A stretch of 64,000 bases of DNA, from contig NMRA01000394.1 of the NCBI GenBank assembly GCA_002633005.1, positions 62,001 through 126,000 of the forward strand, given 5' to 3'. The notes under the pieces are model-generated. The model searched no databases. It had not been told where the DNA came from and saw nothing but the letters and a program-made list of their open reading frames with translations. A program made the position numbers and the translations under genes. The number at the start of each line of letters is the position of its first letter. The first letter of the stretch is position 1. The DNA is from Phoronis australis (Eukaryota; Phoronida; Phoronidae). Below are positions 1 to 10,146 of this stretch, one piece after another.

Positions 1-1356
1 AAATGGAGGTTTTCCCAACGCTTTCTCTGAACTGGGTGGAGCTATTACTGAGCGTTTTCCTCCCCAAACATTGTTTTCTTGTTTACGTATATATATGAGG
101 AAATTCTAATCTGTTAATTTAGAAGTGTTCTATTACGTTTTAAAATCATTCCGTTGAAAACCCTAGCAATGAAATAGTAGCTTTGACATTTTAAATGATT
201 TTGTTGGCATTAAGTTGGGATTGTACTTGAAGAAAGTTTAAGACGCGAAGAGGGCACTTAACGGTTTCTCCCTCTTCTCTTTCGTCATATGGTCAAATAA
301 ATTGACCCTTGTGATGACGTTATGTGCGTTGCACTGCCGTTACGCGCCACAGGGGCCTAGTGTATCCGACTTCGCCGTTGTTTTTTATCGAGTTTCCCTA
401 CCGTAGAGAATCTGCTGTCCGGTGCTTAGGAGCATCCTCTGCCCCTGGTTTTAAATCACAGTTTTCCTTCTCCTAGACGAACTGCCTGCCAAGGCTAACG
501 GGTTCTGTTTACACGTGTTTGGAGTTTACTTAACGGTTTAACTGGTAGTAATCTCGAAATACAACTGTTTATAACTAGCGTTTGTCAGAAATCGCCAGAA
601 AGCACTAAAACAACTATAACGTTCTGCATACATGCTATCAAAATTAATGCATACAAATACCTACAAAAATATATTCTATAATGACAAAATACAAGGAGTG
701 GAAAAAAGATGTTCAGAAATGCACCTTAACGTGTTTCTCAATCGTGATTATCTGGATCAAAACCAATTACGCAAATATAAGTTGTATCGTTGTACCTCAG
801 ACTATTAACTGTAAAGGTATACTAGGAACTACTTTTCAGAACAACTGAACTTCTATCAAAGTTCCTGTAGTGTTCTCTGTAAAATACCAACAAACGGTAG
901 TTCAGTGGTAAAAACAATTTAATTCATAAATACAGAATTCTTATACTGTATATAAGACGACGCGTTACCTGGTATGAAAGGTAAAATGACCAACAGAACT
1001 TGTGTCGTCATGTCAGCTTGTCTTGTCCACCTCAGTCTCGAACCTGGATGAAACAATTCATTATCTTTAGTATTCATTTCAATCAATTTCTAAAGTGAAA
1101 CAACAAAAAGCAACCATAGAGGCAAGGAGACTAAATTTACCAACGATGTTAATGTTTCGAGTGTCAATTGAATTGATTTGGAGAGCTTAGTTTATGTTCA
1201 CGTTTGGGGAAACAACAAATCGACTTTGATGCCAGTCAATTATTGTTTAAATGATATGTTATCTACGTCAATGTTGTATAGTTAAGTTAATTAAAAAACG
1301 GACTCCAGGGAATCCACTAATTACTATGATGATCTGAAACAAAATCTTCAATCTTT
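1..1356. other. No gene seen
   Basis: I see no conserved reading frame, RNA gene or clear repeat in this AT-rich stretch. Stop codons are dense in all frames. Confidence 0.5.
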
Positions 1357-1955
1357 AACGGATTGTTCTAAATTCACTCGACTCCACGACCACCAAGACC
1401 CACGACCCACAAGGCGTTGGACCCACGACCTGGTGGTTAAAAACAGAAAGTTGCGTAAGAACATGATCTGAAAAAGCGAACTGTGAGCATGCTGTCGTTG
1501 TCACGGAAATAGTTCCACGAGTGGCAACTTCCTGTTCTACTAAACTTAGGGAGATAGTACGTTAACATGAATGGACATAATTTCACATTTCATTATTTGT
1601 TTTCTGTTTGATTCCCATTTACACTATACTCCATGTGACCTTTTCATACTTTTTAGTTAACTGTTTGCTTTTTACTGTATTTACTGAGGAAATTACGTAT
1701 TCGTCGGTACGTCACCCTCACTAAAAAAGCTTGAGCCTGCCATTCAATGAAGAGTAAACGAGACGATTACACTTGGCCCGGAACGACATTTAACGTTGGT
1801 GGGTCTCTGATATAATTTGGTCGCGTTGATTTTCTGTTTTTGGCTTTCAGACTTGCCGAATTGTCGTGGGGGTTGTGGGTCGTGGGAGTTGTGGGTCGTG
1901 GGGGTTGTGGGTCGTGGGGGTTGTGGGTATCGAAGAGGCTTTAGAACAATCCGTT
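1357..1955. mobile_element. Small inverted-repeat element with minisatellite arms
   Basis: A 16-bp perfect inverted repeat (AACGGATTGTTCTAAA at 1357-1372; its complement at 1940-1955) bounds about 600 bp. Just inside each end lie copies of a CCCACGACC-type motif, in opposite orientation in the two arms: about 1385-1430 on the left and the 1863-1926 array on the right. No coding frame is seen inside. CAATCT before the left end and CAATCC after the right end could be a worn target-site duplication, but this is weak. It looks like a non-autonomous DNA element or fold-back; the superfamily is unknown. Confidence 0.55.
1863..1926. repeat. 16-bp minisatellite, four units
   Basis: Four head-to-tail units of GTCGTGGGGGTTGTGG are present, with one G-to-A difference in the second unit. 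They form the right subterminal array of the inverted-repeat element at 1357-1955. Confidence 0.9.
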
Positions 1956-2018
1956 CAATCCCAGACACTGGGTGAGCTATTGAACATGCCAGAATTCATG
2001 AAGTAATGTCTGATACCT

Positions 2019-3215
2019 GTGCCCTATTCTTGGAACACCAGGTATTTTTTCCATTATCTTCTGAACGACATCGTGCCAGAAGACTTTCATTGTAATGAGG
2101 ATGTTCTATTCATCCAAGATGGTTTTACTTTTCTCCACACGTTAGCTAATCTCCCTCCACCATGTGGTAATGTCTGTTTACAAGTACTTGATCAAACGGT
2201 GTCGAAGAAGTACTTCTTGTTCTCAACTGACAGTTACTACCCTGAATCTATCAAAGCCCAGGAGCAGTTGTGACGTATGACTTCGAAACTTTTCTTGCAA
2301 ACGATGACAACAAAAAGCAAATCTGCCAACTGTTACTGCAGGTCTGGAGTGGTGAGAAGGCAGTTTCCAGGTAGAAGAAAACCGAGATGGCCATCCTGAT
2401 TGTAGACGGGCACCCGATGGCGATGAAGTCTATAATCATTTTCTGAACAGAACTTTATGATTATTTCTTACTTTAATAATTTGGGGTGTCATAATGTAAT
2501 AATAAAAGCGATTTGATGTTTCCGGTTCATACTCAGGAGATCTCACATATCTACAGTAACCAATAAGAGCCTGACTTAAGAATTGTTTTGTACCTCCAGT
2601 ACGCTGTCTCACTTGGGTACAGAAACGCCGTCGTCAGGATCCCTGACACTGATGTCTGCCATTTTGCTGCTGGCATGCTATAAAGTTGACTTTATATCTA
2701 GATACAGGTTCTGAGGCGACTACTGAATCTCTCCGACCTAGCAAAATCCTTGGGAAAATACTACTGTGAGGCTCTACTTGGATTTTATGTATACATTGGA
2801 GAAGATTGCATCAGTGCATTTAAATGTAAAGAAAATGTTGGCCCCCTTAAAAAGCTAGAAAAGAATAACAAATTTCAACGTGCATTCAGGCAACGTGACG
2901 TTGATTGGGAGGTAAGTTGGAAGAATTCTACTGCCTAATGTACGGTCAGAGTCGTGAGTCATCGACAGATGCTACTCGTGCCAAGATGTTACGTCAAAGG
3001 GTTGCTGAAGATGAGTTCCTCACAACTCGCATACTTGCGAACCCATAAATGAGAATCCAAAACCATGTGACGAAGGACAAGTGTGGATGCGGACTGATGG
3101 AAGAGTATTACAACCTGTGTGGTCGTGTTGTCCTATCTTACCAAACTTACCTATTGATTTCTTGCTCACCAATGTTTGTGAAGTGGACACAGAAGAGGAA
3201 AGTGAGGGGTTGTAA
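2019..3215 (+). pseudogene. Decayed copy of a recurrent marine-invertebrate gene family
   Basis: Several plus-strand frames together show a family that I recall as multicopy and unnamed in corals, molluscs, hemichordates and amphioxus. The blocks come in the family's order. They are a segment ending ESIKAQEQ (to about 2270), FLANDDNKKQICQLLLQVW (about 2289-2345), VVRIPDTDV (about 2630), RRLLNLSDLAKSLGKYYCE (about 2715-2770), ALLGFYVYIGEDCISAF (about 2771-2822), CLMYGQSRES (about 2933), a block around PKPCDEGQVWMRTDG (3057-3102), and WSCCPILP (about 3120). The reading is broken by an in-frame TAG near 2371 and by several frameshifts (near 2710, 2930 and 3040), so it cannot be expressed as one protein. 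The IPDTDV and GEDC...AF patterns recall nuclease-like folds with acidic residues, but I cannot name a reaction. It may have been spread by a transposon; no inverted repeats were found around it. Confidence 0.6.
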
Positions 3216-3372
3216 GGAAGTTTCACGGAAGCAATGCAATTGACATGGAGTGTTAGAACATGTAATCACTGACATCAACACCTAATGATTGTCCATATTT
3301 CTACAGCTATTTCCCCGCGTTTTTTTCCTTGACATATTTAAAGTATTTGATGAAATTTGACTCGTTAAAGAG

Positions 3373-3437
3373 CTGAAAGTCTACATAAGCCAATATAAAC
3401 ACTGAAAGTGTTTATATTGGCTTATGTAGACTTTCAG
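3373..3437. repeat. Perfect 31-bp inverted repeat, 3-bp loop
   Basis: The left arm at 3373-3403 and the right arm at 3407-3437 are perfectly complementary, with only GAA between them. The copy gives a very stable hairpin in RNA or a cruciform in DNA. No gene is recognised next to it. Confidence 0.9.
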
Positions 3438-3795
3438 TGTAGTATTGATTGTTAGTAACCGTAAAATACAAATTAGATGTAATAGATTAGGAAGAAAATT
3501 ATTACATCGTAATGCTTGACCCTCAAAATAATCGGTTTTGACACTTGATTTGTTCATTTACAAGAACAAGAAAGTGAGATATCATCAAATAACGAAAATT
3601 CGGTAATGGCGGCACTAATTTGCATAAAAACGCACGTGGGACACTTTTTCGGCTTGTTAACATCTTTTTTAGGTTTTCACACAAACTTTTGTTTGCAAAA
3701 TGCAACTTTAAAGTTGAAGTCCGGGGGGTGCACGGGGGGCCATTTTTCGACTCAACTATTTCAATACGTTCGCGTTCTTCAATATCAATTAAGGT

Positions 3796-3910
3796 AGAAT
3801 AAACAAGCTAATTCACATGTGTTCTCCATGCAAGTGGACGGGATAGTACGAGTTTTTTCAACTTATATTTTGAACGAACATCGACAAGGGTCAAAGGTTA
3901 CTATTAAGCC
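3796..3910 (+). repeat. Dispersed repeat, copy A
   Basis: This stretch resembles 15276-15390 in the same orientation. Shared blocks are TAAACAAGC-AATT, TGGACGGGA followed by GGTA or AGTA, and AGGGT...CAAA followed by GGTT-CTATTA, with similar spacing. It is an old, unnamed interspersed repeat. Confidence 0.4.
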
Positions 3911-5223
3911 ATTGCCAAATGGGCAATTTTAGAGCGGATTAACAATGCCGATGATTTGAGTATTTATCTAGCCTGGGGCAAGTATTCATAATTTTAGTTA
4001 GCGCTCGATACAAATGAAAGATGAAAGCGCTCGGAGGAGCAGCACTTGGAGAAAATAACTGTAAAGACCTCAATGTAGACGATGATATTGACGACGATGA
4101 TGATGGTGGTGGTGGCGATGATGAACATGATGATAGGATTCATATGACGACCGACGTCGTCAGACATTAGAAAGAAATACATAAAGGCTAAAGCCTTAAT
4201 TGTTTAACAGAAGATAAAATCCGTCAACAAATGAACAGCGCTATGAAAAATTCTCGAATAATTCAAAAAGTAGACTTCCTAGCGGAAAATAGAAAACGTG
4301 TTCTGAAAGCCCGTTCCAAACTCTATCTGCCGGATTAGTTTTGTATTTTGAAAAAATTCAAATTTTGCATTTTTTAAATGCAAAGTCAAAAATGTCAAAA
4401 ACGGTAAGTCTGAGAAAAAATGTTACGTGTCACTTGAAAGAATATACCTCAAAGAATCCACATTCAAATGCACGAAAACCAATAGGCTTCCACCTCTTCT
4501 GGAAGTAAAGGTTAAAATATATAAAATTTATGCAGACCAGACGGAAATTGGTTCTACAATACGCCCTCTAGAGGACAAAGCGTTTTTCATCCTGACATCG
4601 ATGTGCCCGAACGCAATGACCGATATTTTTGCCATCTTTTACCGGAAGTAAATGATTTACCTCAAATGTGTAGCACCTGGCTGCTCCAATAATGGTACTG
4701 ATTTTCAGCCGTATATTTGAAACATTGCGGCCTCTATGAGCATTTGAAGTTGATTTCGAAAACAAAATGGCCCCCACGTCCGTCATCTTGAATCCGATCA
4801 TGATATAAAAACGACAGAATTCCAGCAGTTCCGGAACCGGAGGTTGTGGGTGAATTGCGTGCGAATTAGACATCTTGTTGATGAAATTTTGTATTTTTTC
4901 TTGAAATTGAGATGCAAACATCTCAAAAAAATGTTACGCATTGCACCACTGGTTCAGCTTGTACGGGTGAAAATTACCAGTGGCAGTATAATGTATAATT
5001 GACCCAAAACCACCCAAGCGTCAGCTCGCGCGATGTACCCGTTTGCAGACAATAGGGCGCTCCTGGATTACACAGCGACACTCGAATTACACGAAAATGT
5101 CGTAAGCAACCGTCACGCACATTTGCTGCCTCGTTTCTGTGACACTAGAATTTTACATGTCATTTGTTGTTGTCAAAATTCTTTAAAAGTTTTTCTCGGT
5201 TGCATTAACCATATCGTCTTCTA
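3911..5223. other. No gene seen apart from the simple repeat
   Basis: The longest frame here (minus strand, 4568-4921, 117 codons) has no recognisable domain or conserved motif, so I do not call it a gene. Confidence 0.4.
4079..4135 (+). repeat. GAT-rich imperfect simple repeat
   Basis: A run of GAT, GAC and GGT triplets is interrupted by single-base changes. No long open frame around it has other signs of coding. Confidence 0.7.
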
Positions 5224-5545
5224 ATGGTAAAGAAGTATTCGTGCTGTGTTGTGGGCTGCAACTCCGACGTGAAAAAAGTTCGATAAACTGGACAAATACC
5301 CGAGGATGCGTGATCTGAAATACTTCCCCTTCACGTCACCAATGAGAGACACACAGAAATGTGCCCGATTTCCAAAATGAGGTCACGGGCTTTCCTCAAG
5401 GGAGAGTTATATCGCCGTGTAATCCTGGGACGGCACTCCATTGCGGTCATTCATTTGCCAGAAAACCTTGTGGGCTACAACTTGCAGACTGAAAAGGAAA
5501 CTTTGAGAACCTTTCCAACTTTAAAACATTGACAGATAAATATCT
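5224..5545 (+). pseudogene. Possible relic of a THAP-like zinc-finger exon
   Basis: A frame opening MVKKYSCCVVGCNSD recalls the start of THAP-type DNA-binding domains, in which a C-x(2-4)-C pair follows the initiator. After a frameshift near 5280 the text LKYFPF followed by a lysine- and cysteine-bearing stretch (about 5320-5375) recalls the next THAP segment. The expected C-x2-H pair is not clean; HCGHSF at about 5440 is the nearest. Stops and frameshifts make it non-functional. Many THAP domains of this kind belong to DNA transposons. The match is weak and could be chance. Confidence 0.3.
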
Positions 5546-7338
5546 TATTTGGACAAACTGTGAATTACGATTTAAAATGTTTTGTTTGGAACAAACAAAA
5601 CTTAATTATTTTGTTTGATGTCCAACCTTCTCCCAAATTTTAGAAATTTACAATATTGGCCGTCCGAAACACAAAGGTCCTGGCAGTTTTTTCCAACGTG
5701 AAAGCGATAGGGACTGGTTTTGATGAACTTCAAGCATATTTTCAGACTCTTTTATTAAAACGTGCACAATGTTTGGAATTTGGGAAATATAAATAGGTAA
5801 ATAAAACAACAAGAATGGATCAACTGAAAATTTCAGATGTAATAACGTCCTTTGTCAACAGAAACAGAAATAAAGTAAAATCAAACACTATATGGCAATT
5901 GACATTTAAGATATGGTGTAGTGAATATGATACATTTTGGCGTAAAAAAATCAGTGATATATTTTAAGAATTTTTATATTCAATCCATGGGGTGCTATTG
6001 TACTGAGCTTGTCTATCCAATATTGTTCTCTTTTGAGTGTGTGAGGGGGATTCTACATTTCGTGAAACAATAGTATCCTTAGGAGGATCTGGATCGCCTT
6101 ATTTAGTTTTAGATTTATTTTCTACGGAAATATAAAAAGATTTAGAGACTATGATCTACAATGCACCTGAATACGCCTGATGAATTGACGCCTGTCGAAC
6201 ACTTCTGTTCATATAAGAACACTGCACGTTTACGCTAATGTTGGCTTGCATAATAAAAGAAAAATCAAGAAATCGATAGACTGCCAACAATGTCCCGTTA
6301 TTTCGTATTTTGATTTTGAAATTTGTAACTACACATGTACCTCATGCGAAGCATTTATTTTCTACAGATGACAAAAAGTACAGTCAAGTGGGGACACAGA
6401 ACAGGGAAACAGAGGGCTAGAAACAAGGATGATTTCCGTCAAAGAAGGGCATTATAAGCTTGTGAATAAAACATAGAACTCTATTCCTGAAATGTCAACT
6501 CTCGCACATGACCTATGTAATGCAAAGACGTACTGGTATTGAGATTAATCACATCGGCCACCGCCATTATTGTGTCATGGAACGTGGCGACACCTCGCAG
6601 GCGTGTGCTCCGAAGAAATACGGACGTACGCAAAACGTTGACTATCGTAGCCGATTATATTTTGTCAAAGTTAAAAATGCGAAGTGTCTTGTTTGAAATA
6701 TTAGAACATAAAATCTGTTTTTCCCTTATACAGTATGCTTCCCTGGGTGTTCATTACGATCATGACAGCCAGGATGTTTACTGTATGCGAGCGCAATGAA
6801 TAATTTAAATAAGTAATAGTGAATAAATGAGTAAGTAATAAGAAATAGTAAATAGATATAAATGAATACATTCTAATATAACAATAATAATTTTAATAAC
6901 TAAATGGTGATAGTAAACATAATTATTTTTTGGATCTGAACGTATTAAGATTTGTTAATTGCAGAAAGAAATGAAAAAAGTATTTTAGATCCAACCGCAG
7001 ACACATTAATAGAATAAACTAAACACTAAAGTGCCCGAAACCATGCAAACCACGTGTGATAATTTTCTATATAAGCGATTGGATGAAGGTAAAGACAAGT
7101 TTAAATCACCCTGCACACATCACTGGTTGACTGGCGACAGTTTCACACACGGAAAAACTGCCTTTGTTTCAATCGTATATCTCATGTATTTTTATCAGTG
7201 GGGAAGCGAAAAAAGCGTAAGTCACGATTTTTCAACTGTCTGTTGCTACAGCCGTAAGGAGCACAAAACGCAATGTCGCTTTTTACCAAATGAACCTTAC
7301 TTGTTCAGTTAATTTTTGAAACTCGGAGTACCATAAAA
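5546..7338. other. No gene seen
   Basis: Several overlapping frames of 60 to 93 codons occur, but none shows a domain, conserved motif or splice context. Confidence 0.45.
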
Positions 7339-7692
7339 CATACGCACGAGCATTGCAACTTACGCTCGAACCACCTACAAATCTCTGAACCAAGCGTACA
7401 ATGTTCGGACAAATGAATCATGCATACGAACCCAAAAATCAGGCATACGAATGAAAACCATCCGCACAACCACAAAAATCACACATACGAACACAAAGCA
7501 CACGCATGAACCACTAAACGATAAGTGTTCGTGCGCGTGATTCGATGCTCGCTTGCATGATTTTGTGTTCGTCTGCATGACCTTTGTGAATTGTGCGCAC
7601 TACTTTGTTCGTATGCGTGAGTTTTGGGTTTGTATACGCGATTAATAGGTTCGTAGGTGGTTCGTGCGTAAGATACGATGCTCGTGCGTATG
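7339..7692. mobile_element. Fold-back element made of about 20-bp units
   Basis: The outer arms 7339-7384 and 7647-7692 are inverted copies (about 80 percent by eye) beginning CATACGCACGAGCAT. The interior consists of about 20-bp units with a consensus near GTTCGTATGCGTGATTTT on the right of about 7525 and its complement on the left. The whole 354 bp is therefore one large imperfect palindrome made of tandem units. No coding is seen. Confidence 0.65.
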
Positions 7693-8377
7693 GTTATCTG
7701 GTACACTTGAAACTGGTACGTTAGCAGGCGCGTAGGATACGACCGCAATTATTGTTTCATATACACATTCGGCCAAGCTCGTGAATAGAGATCAGCTCAT
7801 TGAAATCTGTGACGGCGCCATCAAACCTTTAATGTATCGAAGAATTCGCTAGATACTCTGGTGTGAACAGTGCACCTTTTCTCGTCCACTTTCTTCCAAA
7901 TCCCGTGAGTGTAAGAGTTGTCTAATGCATGATCAAATCTACAGTAATACCTATTGGGCCAATCACGGGCAATCGCAGATGCAGGCACAAAACATGCATG
8001 TAGCTCAGTTAAGTACAGGCATAGTAACGACACGAAGCATGAAAAAGCACGCAGAGGTCACAAAAAGCGAAAGATCCAGGTCAGAGGTCATGTCACTGGG
8101 CATAATTCACGGCATTAACAGAACACAATGATGTCTATCACAACATGAAAGACATTGTGACAAGATATTCACTCCCGCACATCACTAAGGTTTAGGATCT
8201 ACAACACCCAGGGCACCAAGATGTCAGGACCATTGGCATAATAAGCATTGTTACAACACAGGAAGCATAAGCGACACAATAACAATTCACTCCTTGGTGT
8301 TCCACTAGACAGAGAGATTCATCTGCAGTCAAGTGACTATATGACAGTACACACAACACAACAACGCACGGCATACA
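7693..8377. other. No gene seen
   Basis: This spacer lies between two inverted-repeat elements. Its frames of 60 to 70 codons show no recognisable features. Confidence 0.45.
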
Positions 8378-9773
8378 GCCACTGAATTTTTAGACTTCGT
8401 CCGGGCTACCTTACCCCTGGCCAGACCGGAGCGCAACCGGAACGCAGGCGTGACAGAAATCAGTCACGGTCGCCTCACGCCTACTCTCCGGGTAGTCTTC
8501 ACGCTTACCTCCGGTTTAGTTCACGCTTTCCTCAAGATTTCTTCACGCCTTCGGTACCTGTGGTAACCGCGGTAGGGTACCGGGCTAAGAAATAAAAATA
8601 CATGTAACGTCTTGATTGCCTGTCGTTTCGAACAAGTTGCAGACATTATAGTATATTATAGACTATCTTTGCAAGCAGTCATCTATCACACTTGGGTTCC
8701 GACTAACTTTAAAATTCCACGTGTTGTTCATACAAACAGCTTCCTTCAGCTCATCTTGTGTTACGGTTACATGTACTTTTTTACGACTTAAGAGCCAGTC
8801 CCATTAACGACATACATGTACAGTAACCACGGTTAGTAAATACGAATATACGCGACCCTGTGTCCAGAGTGGTCTTTACATGGCTGTGGACTCCTTGAAA
8901 CTTGTCACAGCTGGATATACATGTAGTTAATTTGCCCTAAAAATAGTCTACGTATCTTGTGAAGTATTGTGTCACTCCGTAAATTTTTGCACCGCACTGG
9001 CGTACAGAAAATTTCAATAGGCCGCCATTCTGACATACCCATCCCTTATTGAAAGCAAATGTTTTGACTAAAAAGTCCTCAATCCGTAGCGCAGTTTAAT
9101 TATTTGTAGCCCCATCCCCGTAGTACATGCGTTTCGACTGAGTTCACAGTATCCCCGGGGTACTTCTTCACTAAAATATTAATAGCAGTGATCTGTTTGA
9201 CTCGTTAAATGCATGGGCACGATCAGTTTTCTCCGCATAAAGCCGGAACTTGGGATCAATGTGCTCAGAACTGACATGCTATGGTCCTTCATATCGTGAA
9301 GGCAATTGAATATTTCCGCCATGAACACTCGTGTTGAGATTCTTTATTAGTTTATATAAAAAACAAGTAATTACATATAAGTGAAAAGTAGAGTCCACAG
9401 GTCTGTTTCCTGAAGTGACTTAAGATTTGAGAAGGACATTTTGGTCTTTTGCTGAACGTGAAGATTTCAAAAAAAATAAACCTCACAAGAGCAAAAGTCT
9501 ATAAGAATACACGCATCACTGCTAGTTACTGATATAATTTTAATTAATTACTTTTTCATCTGCGATGCAGGTAAACTCACGCCTGGCTCACGGCTGGCTC
9601 ACGCTTCGTTTACACCTAACTCATGGTAAGCTATCTCCGGGTACAGTCACGCTTAGGCTCACGCCATGCAGCTGTCACGGTTGATTCACGTCTCACTCTC
9701 CGGTCTGTCTCCGGTTACGGTCACGGGTGGCTAGACCGGATAGACACCGGAGAGAGTCTAATAATTCAGTGGC
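8378..9773. mobile_element. 1.4-kb inverted-repeat element with subterminal arrays
   Basis: The left end 8378-8404 and right end 9747-9773 are inverted copies reading GCCACTGAATTWTTAGACT and then TCCGG. Inside both ends, at about 8405-8580 and 9570-9745, lie clusters of short degenerate repeats rich in TCACGC, CCGG and CTCTCCGGGTA motifs. The central kilobase is AT-rich with no convincing reading frame. It is best read as a non-autonomous DNA transposon. No clear target-site duplication was found. Confidence 0.6.
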
Positions 9774-10006
9774 AATATCATGATAACCAGAAGATTATGA
9801 GGTTAAAACGCGAAAGAAATAATATTTTGTCTAGTTTGTTTAGTATATTTTCTTTAGTTTTATTAGTCACCAGTGTCCATCATATGTATTGCAGTCGAGC
9901 ACACGCCTGCTAGGTGTCACTACACGTTCCATGAAACAACAAAGTTAGCCACTGGTCGTCCAATAGGATTTCGCCGAGAGATTTGCCTCCCTCTCTACCG
10001 GCCTCC

Positions 10007-10146
10007 CGTTCAGTAACGCTAGGACCTAGCTTAAAAGCAAGACTTTGCGAGATACGCGAGATATTGCAATGTATTCTAAATAAGAGCACGTGACCTTGAC
10101 TAGCTTTTGGCTAGGTCCTAGCGTAGGTCCTAGCGTCTACTGAACG
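10007..10146. mobile_element. 140-bp MITE
   Basis: Left arm 10007-10039 (CGTTCAGTAACGCTAGGACC and on) is inverted at 10103-10146. The right arm carries an extra 12-bp TAGGTCCTAGCG duplication. The core is about 60 bp. Size and arm structure fit a miniature inverted-repeat transposable element. Confidence 0.75.

Noticed and set aside
4568-4921. Minus-strand frame of 117 codons
   Set aside because: No conserved motif is present, and the composition is like that of its surroundings.
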